Assembly (NCBI GenBank): GCA_958295775.1
Contig: CATQHC010000002.1
Location: 1,201,830 to 1,265,829 of the forward strand
DNA from: Chloroflexota bacterium
Lineage (GTDB): Bacteria > Chloroflexota > UBA11872 > VXOZ01
DNA length: 64,000 bases
Reading direction: 5' to 3'
Each line of letters begins with the position of its first letter. Positions within the stretch are counted from its first letter, which is position 1. Position numbers and translations under genes: made by a program. Of this stretch, positions 19,913 to 29,209 are shown piece by piece. The notes beneath the pieces were generated by a model. It saw nothing but the letters and a program-made list of their open reading frames with translations, was not told the DNA's origin and ran no database searches.

Positions 19913-20884
19913 CTTTTCTATTCGCTCCACCGCGTACTGCGGCTGCGGCTCGACTTCCTTGCCGCAGGAGCTTGGGAAACGGAGCATCTGTTCCGGAGCT
20001 TCTCTAACGGTTACTGCATATGACCCTACGTCCGCTGAACCATCTGAAGAGCATGAGAGGCGCACAGTTATCGCGTCGTCGTCGCTACCTCCGGCAATGA
20101 CCTCGCTCTGCACCCGGTACGTCGTCCACCGCCAGCCCTCGGCCAGCAGCACCGCGTGTTCGGCTACCTGCTCCAACGGTGAAAACCTGCTCCAGCCGCG
20201 ATACTGCCGCTCCAAATCTGAGAAGGAACCCGCACGGTCAATCAGATTGGGCAGATCATCTGGCGCAATATAGGCATAATAACGGCCCTCAGGGAAGTCT
20301 AGCAGCGTCGGCGCCATGCGGTGCCCGCCTAGGTGGCTGCAACGCCAGACACGCAACGTGTCCGGCTGGGAGCGCACGTAATCCTCCCGCAGTTCACGAT
20401 AAATCTCAAAACCGAAGGTGGCGCAGCAGCGGTCCCGGCTGCCGTGGTTGCATACCAGTAGCTCGCGTATATGAGCGGTCGCCTGCCGGTATTCCGCAAA
20501 ACGCTGCATATCGTTTGGCGTGTAGAGCAGCGCCTCAACTACTGCCGGCAGGGAAGCCGCGGGCACGAGGAATTCTTGCTTCCCGTAGGTCGGCGACTGC
20601 TCGTCCGTGTGCGCAAAGTAGAACACCCGGGTAAGTCCCGCGCGGGCATACTCGGCGTCCGGCATGAGACCGGTGACGCGCGGCTCGATGCCGTCCGCTA
20701 ACGCCCGCTCTAGTATGGTGCGAACTTCAGCCGGAAACGTGGCAGATTCAGTCACTTCGCGGTCCCACGGCAACGCGCACTCCATGACCAGATGCGCAAG
20801 GTGCGTCGGCGCGGTTCCCACAGGATTAAACCCTGTCGCCCGCGCCACGCGCGAACAGAATGCCGTCGCTGCGTTGCTCGCCAC
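19904..20884 (-). CDS. Sucrase/ferredoxin-like (thioredoxin-fold ferredoxin-like) family protein
   Basis: LLVCNHGSRDRCCATFGFEIYRELRE and CSHLGGHRMAPTLLDFPEGRYYAY motifs. Confidence 0.75.
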   Translation of the reverse strand: MASNAATAFCSRVARATGFNPVGTAPTHLAHLVMECALPWDREVTESATFPAEVRTILERALADGIEPRVTGLMPDAEYARAGLTRVFYFAHTDEQSPTYGKQEFLVPAASLPAVVEALLYTPNDMQRFAEYRQATAHIRELLVCNHGSRDRCCATFGFEIYRELREDYVRSQPDTLRVWRCSHLGGHRMAPTLLDFPEGRYYAYIAPDDLPNLIDRAGSFSDLERQYRGWSRFSPLEQVAEHAVLLAEGWRWTTYRVQSEVIAGGSDDDAITVRLSCSSDGSADVGSYAVTVREAPEQMLRFPSSCGKEVEPQPQYAVERIEKLP

Positions 20885-21141
20885 TGCCCACCTCTTCCCA
20901 AATTAATTCGCTACTAAAACTCGCTCGTTGCGGACCCGTCCACTGTCCTGGCGAGCGTCAAGCGAGCCCGATCGGAGACATTGATTTTGCCCGACACAGA
21001 GCCCGTCAATGACACGACTGTTCTAGCGGCTCTTCACGCTTTACCAGAATGTCGTCCCAGGCACACTTTCTACCGGTTTACCATGCTACACTAGCAAGGA
21101 AAAACCTGGAGGGCAACGCGGCATAGAGGAATGCGCCGAGT

Positions 21142-21648
21142 GTGAGCACGATAGACCTTCTCCGTGTCGCGCTGCGCTGGGTGCACCTGACTGCAGCCGT
21201 GGTGTGGATAGGCGGCACGCTCTTCTACGTCTTGGCGATACAACCGTCACTAGACACGGAGGAGAAGGCTGCTGGTTGGCGGACAATTCGCCAGGGGGTC
21301 GAGCGACAGTTTCATGAGATCGTGCAGGTATGCATTTGGACGTTCTTCATATCCGGCGCCATCCTGACGTACGACCGCTTGACGTCCGTAAATCCGGGCC
21401 TGGACTACATAGCCGCCCTGGTGGTTAAGGTACTATTGGTACTGTGGATGGTATACATTTCCGGCGGACTGCGACGGTCGGGAGCCCGCAAGCCAATTGG
21501 CTCAGCGAAAAAGAAGCCATCCTCTGCCGGGAGCGTATTCCAGCGGCTGCGTTCGCCGGTGCTTCAAATCGCCATAATCGGCGTCATTGTATTGTTGCTG
21601 GCCGATCTCCTTAAGGTCTTGGCGGAGAACGCGCTGGGTCCCCTCTAA
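21142..21648 (+). CDS. CopD-like membrane protein
   Basis: RWVHLTAAVVWIGGTLFYVLAIQPSL; four predicted TM segments. Confidence 0.7.
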   Translation: MSTIDLLRVALRWVHLTAAVVWIGGTLFYVLAIQPSLDTEEKAAGWRTIRQGVERQFHEIVQVCIWTFFISGAILTYDRLTSVNPGLDYIAALVVKVLLVLWMVYISGGLRRSGARKPIGSAKKKPSSAGSVFQRLRSPVLQIAIIGVIVLLLADLLKVLAENALGPL

Positions 21649-21668
21649 AGTGACGGAAGACGAGTTCA

Positions 21669-22133
21669 ATGGCAGAAGACGTTGTGGTAGCACGCGCAGG
21701 CGGGAGTAGCCGTCGCGCGTTCGACGTTAAGATCATCGTGGGCGGTATCGTCATCCTCTTGGCGGTGGCCTATTTGGTCGTGGCCGCGCTGCCAGCGGGG
21801 ACCGCGTACTATTTGACGGTGAGCGAATTGGCTGATATGGGCGAACGCGCACAGACCCAGCAGACACGCGTTTCGGGCAACGTGGTGCCGGGTACCATCG
21901 TGCGCAGCGCCGACTCCCAGGACATTCGCTTCCAGGTTGAAGATGAAAGCGGCCGGCTCACTGTCATGTACAGTGGTGTTGTTCCCGACATCTTTGGCGA
22001 CCACACGCAGGTCGTTGTGGAAGGCACGCTCGGGGAGGATGGCATTTACAGCGCCGAAGTCCTCTTGGCCAAGTGCCCGTCGCGGTTCGAGGAAGCCGTC
22101 CCAACCGGCAGTGAATACACGGAACCCGGGTAG
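21669..22133 (+). CDS. ccmE: Cytochrome c maturation protein CcmE, variant CPSRF motif
   Basis: N-terminal TM, OB-fold pattern TVMYSGVVPDIFGDHTQVVVEGTL, C-terminal LAKCPSRFEE. Confidence 0.85.
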   Translation: MAEDVVVARAGGSSRRAFDVKIIVGGIVILLAVAYLVVAALPAGTAYYLTVSELADMGERAQTQQTRVSGNVVPGTIVRSADSQDIRFQVEDESGRLTVMYSGVVPDIFGDHTQVVVEGTLGEDGIYSAEVLLAKCPSRFEEAVPTGSEYTEPG

Positions 22134-22388
22134 GAGCCAGCGTGAATGTGTATTCGCAGGCCGCTGCGCCGGACGAAAGAGGGTAGCAACCTGACCGCTC
22201 ATCCTTGCAGACGGGATGGGCGGTAACTTTGTGAACGAGAGTGCTTGAAAGAGCTTCCAAATAATGCAACTTTGAGCGCACCGCAGTTGTCGGGCATCGG
22301 CAATACGCCAATTGCTTGCTGAGTGTCACTCTTGGCAGGGGGGGCGCACCAGACTCGTCAGCAGAAGAGGGCTTGGAGATAGGGAACA

Positions 22389-22712
22389 ATGATTATTGCG
22401 ACGACGACACAGATTCCGGGTAAGCGCGTGACCGCCGTAAAGGGCCTCGTGCAAGGCAACACTATTCGTTCTCGGCACGTGGGACGGGACATCATGGCGG
22501 CATTCCGGAATATTGTCGGCGGAGAAATCGCCGAGTATACGCGGCTCATGACAGAATCTCGCAAACAGGCCACGGACCGCATGGTGGCTGAGGCGGAAGG
22601 GCTGGGCGCAAACGCGGTGATCGGTGTCCGGTTTGCTACTTCGATGGTGATGTCAGGGGCATCGGAGTTGTTGGCCTACGGCACTGCGGTAAACGTTGAG
22701 GATGAAGCCTAG
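22389..22712 (+). CDS. YbjQ/UPF0145 family protein
   Basis: ATTTQIPGKRVTAVKGLVQGNTIRSRHVGRDI...ANAVIGVRFAT. Confidence 0.85.
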   Translation: MIIATTTQIPGKRVTAVKGLVQGNTIRSRHVGRDIMAAFRNIVGGEIAEYTRLMTESRKQATDRMVAEAEGLGANAVIGVRFATSMVMSGASELLAYGTAVNVEDEA

Positions 22713-22976
22713 TCTAGCGGGGCTTGCCACAGCAGGACTTCCGAACAGCACACTCCGGTTACGGGCGCATGCTCGATTCTTTGTTGCCCTCCTATAGACC
22801 AAGATGAGTCTTTACTCAGCCAATCTTCCAATGCGGTGTGGCATGCCAATGTGGCATTATGTAAAGCAGTATTCTGTGCAGTCCGCCGGTAAGGGCGTGA
22901 TGAATGTCATGAGACACCAAGACCTCGCTGGGAGCGCGCGGCTAGCTGAATGCCATCACTGTGAGAACGAGACACG

Positions 22977-24992
22977 ATGACGGCAAACATCGGTACGGCC
23001 TTGCTCTTCATCGCTTTCTTGGCAGCCCTCTACGGCGCGGTCGCGTCTGTGCTGGGAGCACGGCTGCGGGTGCCGGAGTTGGTTGTGAGCGCGCGCAACG
23101 CCGTGATTGCCGTTGCCGCCCTCGTGGCGCTGGCCGCGCTCACCCTCATGTACGCCTTCGTAACGCATGACTTCAGTCTGAAGTACGTTGTCGCCCAAAC
23201 GACCCGAGCTCAGCCATGGCCCTACCTCTTCAGCGGCTTCTACGGCGGTCAGGCGGGCTCCCTGCTCTACTGGTCACTCACGCTGGCGTTGCTCTCAACG
23301 GTGGTTGTGCTGGTTCATTTTCGCTCGGACCGGCAGCTCATTCCCTATGTCATTACCGTCCTCTTGACCATCGAATCGTTCTTTCTCGTAGTGTTGAACT
23401 TCATCTCGTCGCCATTCGAGACGGTGTTCCCCGTGCCGCCCGACGGGCGCGGTCTCAACCCGCTGCTGCAAGATCCCGGCATGCTGATACACCCGCCTAT
23501 GCTGCTTGCCGGGTACATGAGCGTTTCCATCCCGTTTGCCTTCGGCATAGCCGCGTTAATAACGGGCCAGGTGAATAACCGCTGGCTCCAGGCTACGCGC
23601 CATTGGGCGCTGCTGGCCTGGCTCTTTCTTTCGCTCGGCAACCTGCTGGGCGCATGGTGGGCCTACCACGTCCTCGGCTGGGGCGGTTACTGGGGGTGGG
23701 ACCCGGTGGAGAATGTCGCGATCTTGCCCTGGTTCGCCATGACTGCCTACGTGCACTCGGTGCTGGTGCAAGAGCGGCGCGGCATGCTCAAAGTTTGGAA
23801 CATGGTCCTCATCATCGTGGCCTTCAACTTGGCTGTTTTCGGGACGTTCGTGGTGCGGAGCGGTATCCTGGCTTCCGTTCACTCCTTTGCCGTATCCGAA
23901 ATCGGGCCGTACTTCTTTGGGTTCCTGGCCGTTAGCCTGATCGTCTCACTCACCCTGCTCATGCTGCGCTTGCCCCAACTGCGCGACGAGCATAACTTCG
24001 ACTCCATGCTGTCCCGCGAGGCAACTTTTCTCTTCAACAACCTACTCTTGGTGGCGGTCATTTGCGTCACTTTCCTCGGCGTGATCTTTCCGCTGCTCTC
24101 GGACGCCGTCCAAGGACGGCAAATCAACGTCGGTCCTCCTTTCTACCAGCAGGTAAACGGGCCGCTGTTGCTTGCCTTGGTCGCGCTCATGGGCTTTGGC
24201 ATGTTGGTTCCGTGGCGACGCGGCGCGGCGCGGGCCCTCTTTCGCGGACTCCGTATCACGTTGATTGGCGCGGCTGTGATTACCACTGCCGCTGTCGTGC
24301 TCGGCGCGCGCTCGCCCTGGACGATCCTCAGCATCGCCGCCTGTGCCTTTGCGCTCATTGTGGCCCTCAGGGAGTTCCACCGCACGGCCATTGCCCTCAT
24401 GCGGGCGCAGCAGACGCCGTATCCCGCCGCACTGCTCGCGGTCTTTCGCTACAATCGCCGCCGCTACGGCGGGTATCTCGTCCACGTCGGGATCGCGATC
24501 ATGGGCCTGGCCATCATTGGTTCCTCCTTCTTTCAAGCGGAGCGATCCGTGAGCATGCGTCCCGGCCAGAGCGTGGCGGTCGGCCAATACACCGTGGCGT
24601 ACCAGGGCCTCACCACGTGGAACGAGCCGGGCAAGCAACGAACCATTGCGTCCCTGCTGGTGCGCAATGCCAACCAGTCGTTTGAAGTCGCGCCGCAAAA
24701 GGTTGTCTACCAGAACTGGGAAGATCAGCCGATCAGTGAGGTCGTAATCAAGACGGTCTATCCGCAATTCGACGACGTGTACATTGTAATGGCGGCTTAT
24801 GGCGAAGACGGCACGGCGAGTTTTCACATTTTCGTGAACCCGCTGGTGGCGTTCCTCTGGCTCGGCGGCGCGCTCCTCGTGCTCGGAGGGCTCATCTCAT
24901 GGTGGCCGTCTCCAGTGACTTCGCCGACGACGGCGCCAGCGGCCGCTAACGTACGTGCCCGCCGCTTGACGCCGGACACGGTCTCGTCCTAG
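22977..24992 (+). CDS. ccmF: Haem lyase CcmF/NrfE family subunit
   Basis: WWD motif WAYHVLGWGGYWGWDPVENVAILPW, many TM segments. Confidence 0.95.
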   Translation: MTANIGTALLFIAFLAALYGAVASVLGARLRVPELVVSARNAVIAVAALVALAALTLMYAFVTHDFSLKYVVAQTTRAQPWPYLFSGFYGGQAGSLLYWSLTLALLSTVVVLVHFRSDRQLIPYVITVLLTIESFFLVVLNFISSPFETVFPVPPDGRGLNPLLQDPGMLIHPPMLLAGYMSVSIPFAFGIAALITGQVNNRWLQATRHWALLAWLFLSLGNLLGAWWAYHVLGWGGYWGWDPVENVAILPWFAMTAYVHSVLVQERRGMLKVWNMVLIIVAFNLAVFGTFVVRSGILASVHSFAVSEIGPYFFGFLAVSLIVSLTLLMLRLPQLRDEHNFDSMLSREATFLFNNLLLVAVICVTFLGVIFPLLSDAVQGRQINVGPPFYQQVNGPLLLALVALMGFGMLVPWRRGAARALFRGLRITLIGAAVITTAAVVLGARSPWTILSIAACAFALIVALREFHRTAIALMRAQQTPYPAALLAVFRYNRRRYGGYLVHVGIAIMGLAIIGSSFFQAERSVSMRPGQSVAVGQYTVAYQGLTTWNEPGKQRTIASLLVRNANQSFEVAPQKVVYQNWEDQPISEVVIKTVYPQFDDVYIVMAAYGEDGTASFHIFVNPLVAFLWLGGALLVLGGLISWWPSPVTSPTTAPAAANVRARRLTPDTVSS

Positions 24993-25004
24993 GGGGGCTA
25001 CCGA

Positions 25005-25607
25005 ATGGATTACCCTGTCACTCAAGAGAATCGAACGGTAGGACACCGATTCGCTGTTGGGAGCGGAGCAATCAACTTTGCTGTGACATTGGCCAAGGCT
25101 TACTCATTCCCGACGACAGCCTTGGCCGCGCTCTTGCTGGCCGCGCTGCTCCTCCACACCGGACTGGCCGCGACCTCAGCCGCTACCATCGACGAAGAAA
25201 CTGTGGAAATCGCCAAGCAGCTCAAGTGTCCGGTCTGCCAGAACGTGCCGGTCGCCTACTCACAATCGCAACTTGCAGGCGAGATGCGCCAGGTGATTCG
25301 CGAGAAGGTGGCGCAAGGCGAGAGCGAGGACGCCATCATCCAATACTTTGTGGACCGCTACGGCGAGGACGTGTTGTTGGAACCCCGGCGGGAAGGTTTC
25401 GGTCTCTTGCTCTGGGTTACATCTTTCGGCGTCGTGATATTCGGCGCGGTCGTCGTTGCCATCGTGCTCTGGAACTGGAGCCAGGCCCGCCCCGTGTCAA
25501 GGCCCGTCGCAGCAACGCCGACAGACTCCGACACGCCGGCGTCCGGCGAACTCGAGCAACTCTTTGAGGATGAGTACGCGCGCTACAAGCAGGGCAAGCG
25601 GACATGA
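25005..25607 (+). CDS. ccmH: Cytochrome c-type biogenesis protein CcmH
   Basis: AKQLKCPVCQNVPVAYSQSQLAGEMRQVIREKVAQGESEDAIIQYFVDRYGEDVL. Confidence 0.92.
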   Translation: MDYPVTQENRTVGHRFAVGSGAINFAVTLAKAYSFPTTALAALLLAALLLHTGLAATSAATIDEETVEIAKQLKCPVCQNVPVAYSQSQLAGEMRQVIREKVAQGESEDAIIQYFVDRYGEDVLLEPRREGFGLLLWVTSFGVVIFGAVVVAIVLWNWSQARPVSRPVAATPTDSDTPASGELEQLFEDEYARYKQGKRT

Positions 25608-26908
25608 GCATTGTCGTGTTTGGCAGCGTGTTCGGTGCGGCTGCGTTGCTTTGGATTCTCTGGCCGCTCGTGCGGCGCAACGGATTTTCCACGTCGGCCC
25701 GGGAAGAGAGCATCCGCGATGACCTTGCGGAACGCACGCTGTTGCTCTATCAAGAGCTCGAGGAATTAGACCTGGAGCACGAGCAAGGCGACCTCACCGC
25801 GGACGAATACGCGAGTTTGCGCGAGGCACAGAAGCAGCGTGTGCTTGCACTCCTGGAGTCCCGCCAGCGGGAATCAGAAGCGCTTAGCGGCGCCGCCGCC
25901 AGCGGCGATCCCAACGCGATGAGCGACGCGATTGAACGAGAAATCCTGCGCATTCGCGCGCGGCGCCGGGGACAGCAGGGCATCTCTGACGGCTCGCAGC
26001 CTAATGAGCAAGCCCTGTCACCCCTGGGATCACGAAAACTGCGCTGGCTGTGGCTTGGTGTGCCCGCCGCCCTCGTGCTGCTTGCGTTTGGCGCCATCTT
26101 CCAACTCTACCAGTCCTCCGCCCGTATCCTCACCGAGCAAACCCCCATCGTTCAGATTGACGTGTCGGAACTCGTGGGCTTTGCCTACGTCGGCCCCGAC
26201 CACGTGCTGCTGGCAAGCGCGAGTGGCCTCCGGGAGAGCCGCGACGGCGGACGCACGTGGGTGGAGACCGCTCGGGACGTCGCGCCTGCCGCTATGGCAG
26301 TGTCGCCTGCAGGCGCCGGCTACGTATACCTTTTCACAGAAAATAGCGTGCACATTACTTCAGACGCCGGACAGACCTGGCAGGAAGTGCAGGGCACGTT
26401 GCCGGGCACGGACATCCTCGCTGCGGCGGTAGACCCATTCGCGCCGACCCAACTCTACGCGAGTTTTGCCGAGACCGGGCTACACCGCTCGCGGGATGGC
26501 GGCGCCACGTGGGAACCGGTGCCCACGCCTGATGACGAGACGATTGTGGCAATCCTGGTTGGCGACGTGCCGCCGCTGGTCTTCATTGCGCGGGAATCGG
26601 GCAGAGTGCAAGTGAGCAGCGACGAGGGTGAAACGTGGGCAGCCGCCAGCGGCGCCGTCACAATGGCGCTGCGCGGGCCGGTGCGCGCGCTGTCCGGCGC
26701 AGCGGACGGCAGCATGCTATTCGCGGCGTCCCATACCGGCCTGTACATGTCCACGTCGGCCGGGCAGACGTGGGTAGACCTCCCGTTGCGCAAGCCGCTG
26801 ACCGCAGTTACAGTAGACCCAGCTACGCCTCGGACAGTACTGGCCGTCACGGAGTCAGGCGCAGTGTACCGCAGCACCGACGGCGGCATCGCTTGGAGAG
26901 ACGAGTGA
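25604..26908 (+). CDS. Membrane protein: CcmI-like N-terminal helical hairpin fused to Asp-box (BNR/sialidase-like) beta-propeller
   Basis: LLYQELEELDLEHEQGDLTADEYASLREAQKQRVLALLE; six S..(G)xTW Asp-box-like motifs; ATGA overlap with ccmH. Confidence 0.8.
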   Translation: MSIVVFGSVFGAAALLWILWPLVRRNGFSTSAREESIRDDLAERTLLLYQELEELDLEHEQGDLTADEYASLREAQKQRVLALLESRQRESEALSGAAASGDPNAMSDAIEREILRIRARRRGQQGISDGSQPNEQALSPLGSRKLRWLWLGVPAALVLLAFGAIFQLYQSSARILTEQTPIVQIDVSELVGFAYVGPDHVLLASASGLRESRDGGRTWVETARDVAPAAMAVSPAGAGYVYLFTENSVHITSDAGQTWQEVQGTLPGTDILAAAVDPFAPTQLYASFAETGLHRSRDGGATWEPVPTPDDETIVAILVGDVPPLVFIARESGRVQVSSDEGETWAAASGAVTMALRGPVRALSGAADGSMLFAASHTGLYMSTSAGQTWVDLPLRKPLTAVTVDPATPRTVLAVTESGAVYRSTDGGIAWRDE

Positions 26909-28482
26909 TGGCGCGAGCCGCGCAGAGAAATTCAGCGAGTATCGTCGACGATGCGTCTCTCCAGCCAAGGCGACCACCTCTCAACACACTATTCCCGCCA
27001 TTCCCGGGCAAACGAGAGCCTGACATGGCGTTCGATTCATCATCCTCACATTGGGGGCAATCTCTCGACGCAACAAATCCTTCGTTTCCCCAAATGCGAG
27101 AAACTGCTGAGGCAGGTAGTTCGTCATTCCCACACAAGCCGGCATCCGCGGGCGCACGTAGTCCGTCATTCCCGCTTGCGCGGGAGTCCATCTTTGCCGG
27201 CCCTGCTGGTGAGGCAAGAACCAATAGCCGTTCGTCACTTTCACACGCCTTGCCTCTCATTCGCGGGGCAGCGTGCCTCTTGCTCGGCATATTACTGTTC
27301 CTCTTGCTCTCTACCACAATCGCGGCGGCGGAGAATGGCGTCATCACCGGTACGGTCATCAACGGCACCGAGGACGGCAGCGCGCCTGCGGACGTAGCAG
27401 TAACCCTCTACTACCTGCGCAACGGCGAGATTGTGGAACAACGCACGCAGGTCACCGACGCTGCGGGCGTGTACCGCTTTACTGAGATTTCCACAGAGCC
27501 CTCGCTGACATTCGTGGTTGTGGCTGCCTACGGGCAAGTGCCCTACAACTCCCCAGAGCTGCAATTCGCGGAGAGTACGGAAATCCAGGCGCCGCCGCTC
27601 ACCGTGTTTGAAGCTAGCCAGGATGCGAGCGTGGTGCGAGTGGTCACCGATGTGCTATTTGTCGCCCCGGGGGAAGAAGGAAGCGGCATGCTCGGCGTAA
27701 TCGAGGTTGTGAGACTCGCGAATGACAGCGATCGCACCTACCTCGCAACCGGCGTTGCCGGCGGCGGCGCGCCGATGAACGTGCTCCGTTTCGCACTTCC
27801 TGCCGACGCAGAGGACCTCACGATGCTCAGCGGCCTCAATGCGCAGAATGTGGTGCAGATCGATCGCGGCTTCGGCGTCTTCATGCCGCTGCTGCCGGGC
27901 GAACGCGAAGTAGCCTTCGGCTATCAAATCCCTTACTCCGGCAGTACGCTGGAACTGAACAAGCGCACCGTCTATCCCACCGACCATTTCGCTATTCTTG
28001 CGCTCGAAGAACATGCGCTGCAATTCAATTCAAGTCAACTTGAAGTGCATGCCACGCCAATCGGCGACCGCCGCTACTTGGTGGGCGCCGCAAACTCTCT
28101 GACAGCGCGCGCGGACGTGAGCGTGCAAGTCGCAGGCTTGCCTGCGCCATCCCTGCAAGTCCGGTTCGAGCGCCTCTTCGCTCGTGTCCGCGCTGCTCAA
28201 GCGACTTTCTTCATCCTACTGGGCCTTATTCTGGTCTTGCCCGTCCTCTATGCCGTCTATCGCATGCGCGGCGGACTGCGGCGAAGAGTTGCGCGGACCT
28301 CCGCGGTCGCTGTCGCCGCGCCGGACGCGCAAGAAGCCCTGCTCCTAGAAATAGCCCAACTCGATGATGACTTTGCCGCGGGCGGCTTGGCTGAAGACGA
28401 GTACAGGCAATTGCGCGCGGACAAGAAGCAACGCTTGCTTGAACTCTATGGCGAGCCGGGCAGCGAGGCAGACGATGGGTGA
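26908..28482 (+). CDS. Membrane protein: Ig/carboxypeptidase-regulatory-like domain, TM, C-terminal CcmI-like helical hairpin (alternative TTG start at 27250)
   Basis: GVITGTVINGTEDGSAPADVAVTLYYL...; TM near 28200; LLLEIAQLDDDFAAGGLAEDEYRQLRADKKQRLLELYGE. Confidence 0.7.
   Translation: MARAAQRNSASIVDDASLQPRRPPLNTLFPPFPGKREPDMAFDSSSSHWGQSLDATNPSFPQMRETAEAGSSSFPHKPASAGARSPSFPLARESIFAGPAGEARTNSRSSLSHALPLIRGAACLLLGILLFLLLSTTIAAAENGVITGTVINGTEDGSAPADVAVTLYYLRNGEIVEQRTQVTDAAGVYRFTEISTEPSLTFVVVAAYGQVPYNSPELQFAESTEIQAPPLTVFEASQDASVVRVVTDVLFVAPGEEGSGMLGVIEVVRLANDSDRTYLATGVAGGGAPMNVLRFALPADAEDLTMLSGLNAQNVVQIDRGFGVFMPLLPGEREVAFGYQIPYSGSTLELNKRTVYPTDHFAILALEEHALQFNSSQLEVHATPIGDRRYLVGAANSLTARADVSVQVAGLPAPSLQVRFERLFARVRAAQATFFILLGLILVLPVLYAVYRMRGGLRRRVARTSAVAVAAPDAQEALLLEIAQLDDDFAAGGLAEDEYRQLRADKKQRLLELYGEPGSEADDG
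26988..27203. repeat. Degenerate tandem copies of a TCATTCCCGC..GCGGGA interspersed repeat
   Basis: In-frame reading gives FPGKREPDMA, FPQMRETAEAG, FPHKPASAGA, FPLARESIFAG. Confidence 0.75.
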
Positions 28483-29209
28483 TTCTGACAGTGTTGCAAG
28501 TCTTGCCGTGGAGGCACTGGGGCTGGCCAAGAACTACGGCCCGCAAGTTGCGCTGGATCAAGTAGAGCTCTCTCTGGGCGAGAATGAGCGTTTGGCCGTC
28601 CTCGGCCCCAACGGCTCTGGTAAGACAACGTTGATTTCCGTCCTGAGCACAGCCATGCGACCGTCGGCGGGCTCGCTGCGCATCATGGGCTACGATAGTA
28701 CAGATGCTCCGAACGACGTGCGCCGGCACATCGGTGTCGTCGCGCATCGCACCTACCTTTACGAAGAGCTATCGGCCCGAGAGAACCTCATCTTCTACGG
28801 TCGTCTCTTTGGCACTTCCGATCTTGCCGTGCGCGCGGACATGCTGCTAGACCTCGTGGACATATACGCGCGCCGCCACGATCAGGTAGGCAGCCTTTCC
28901 CGCGGTATGCAACAGCGCGTGGCGCTTGCGCGGGCACTAGTACACGATCCCGCCGTGCTTCTGCTCGACGAACCGGACACGGGCTTGGATCAGGAACACC
29001 TCGATCTGCTTGCTTCTCTTGTAACCGGCAGCAAGATTCCACCGCGAGCCGTTATCCTCACCACGCACAATCTGGAGCGTGCGCTCGACCTCTGTCACCG
29101 GGTTGCGGTGCTTGCGCAAGGGAGGCTCGCGTACCAAGCCGATAGCGCTTCCCTCGATCGCACGGCATTGCTTGACGCCTATCGCCGCCTGGCAGGAGCA
29201 GCGCTGTGA
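28475..29209 (+). CDS. ccmA: Haem exporter ATP-binding subunit CcmA
   Basis: GPNGSGKTTLISVLSTAMRPSAG, LSRGMQQRVALARAL, LLLDEPDTGLD; position in ccm operon. Confidence 0.9.
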   Translation: MGDSDSVASLAVEALGLAKNYGPQVALDQVELSLGENERLAVLGPNGSGKTTLISVLSTAMRPSAGSLRIMGYDSTDAPNDVRRHIGVVAHRTYLYEELSARENLIFYGRLFGTSDLAVRADMLLDLVDIYARRHDQVGSLSRGMQQRVALARALVHDPAVLLLDEPDTGLDQEHLDLLASLVTGSKIPPRAVILTTHNLERALDLCHRVAVLAQGRLAYQADSASLDRTALLDAYRRLAGAAL

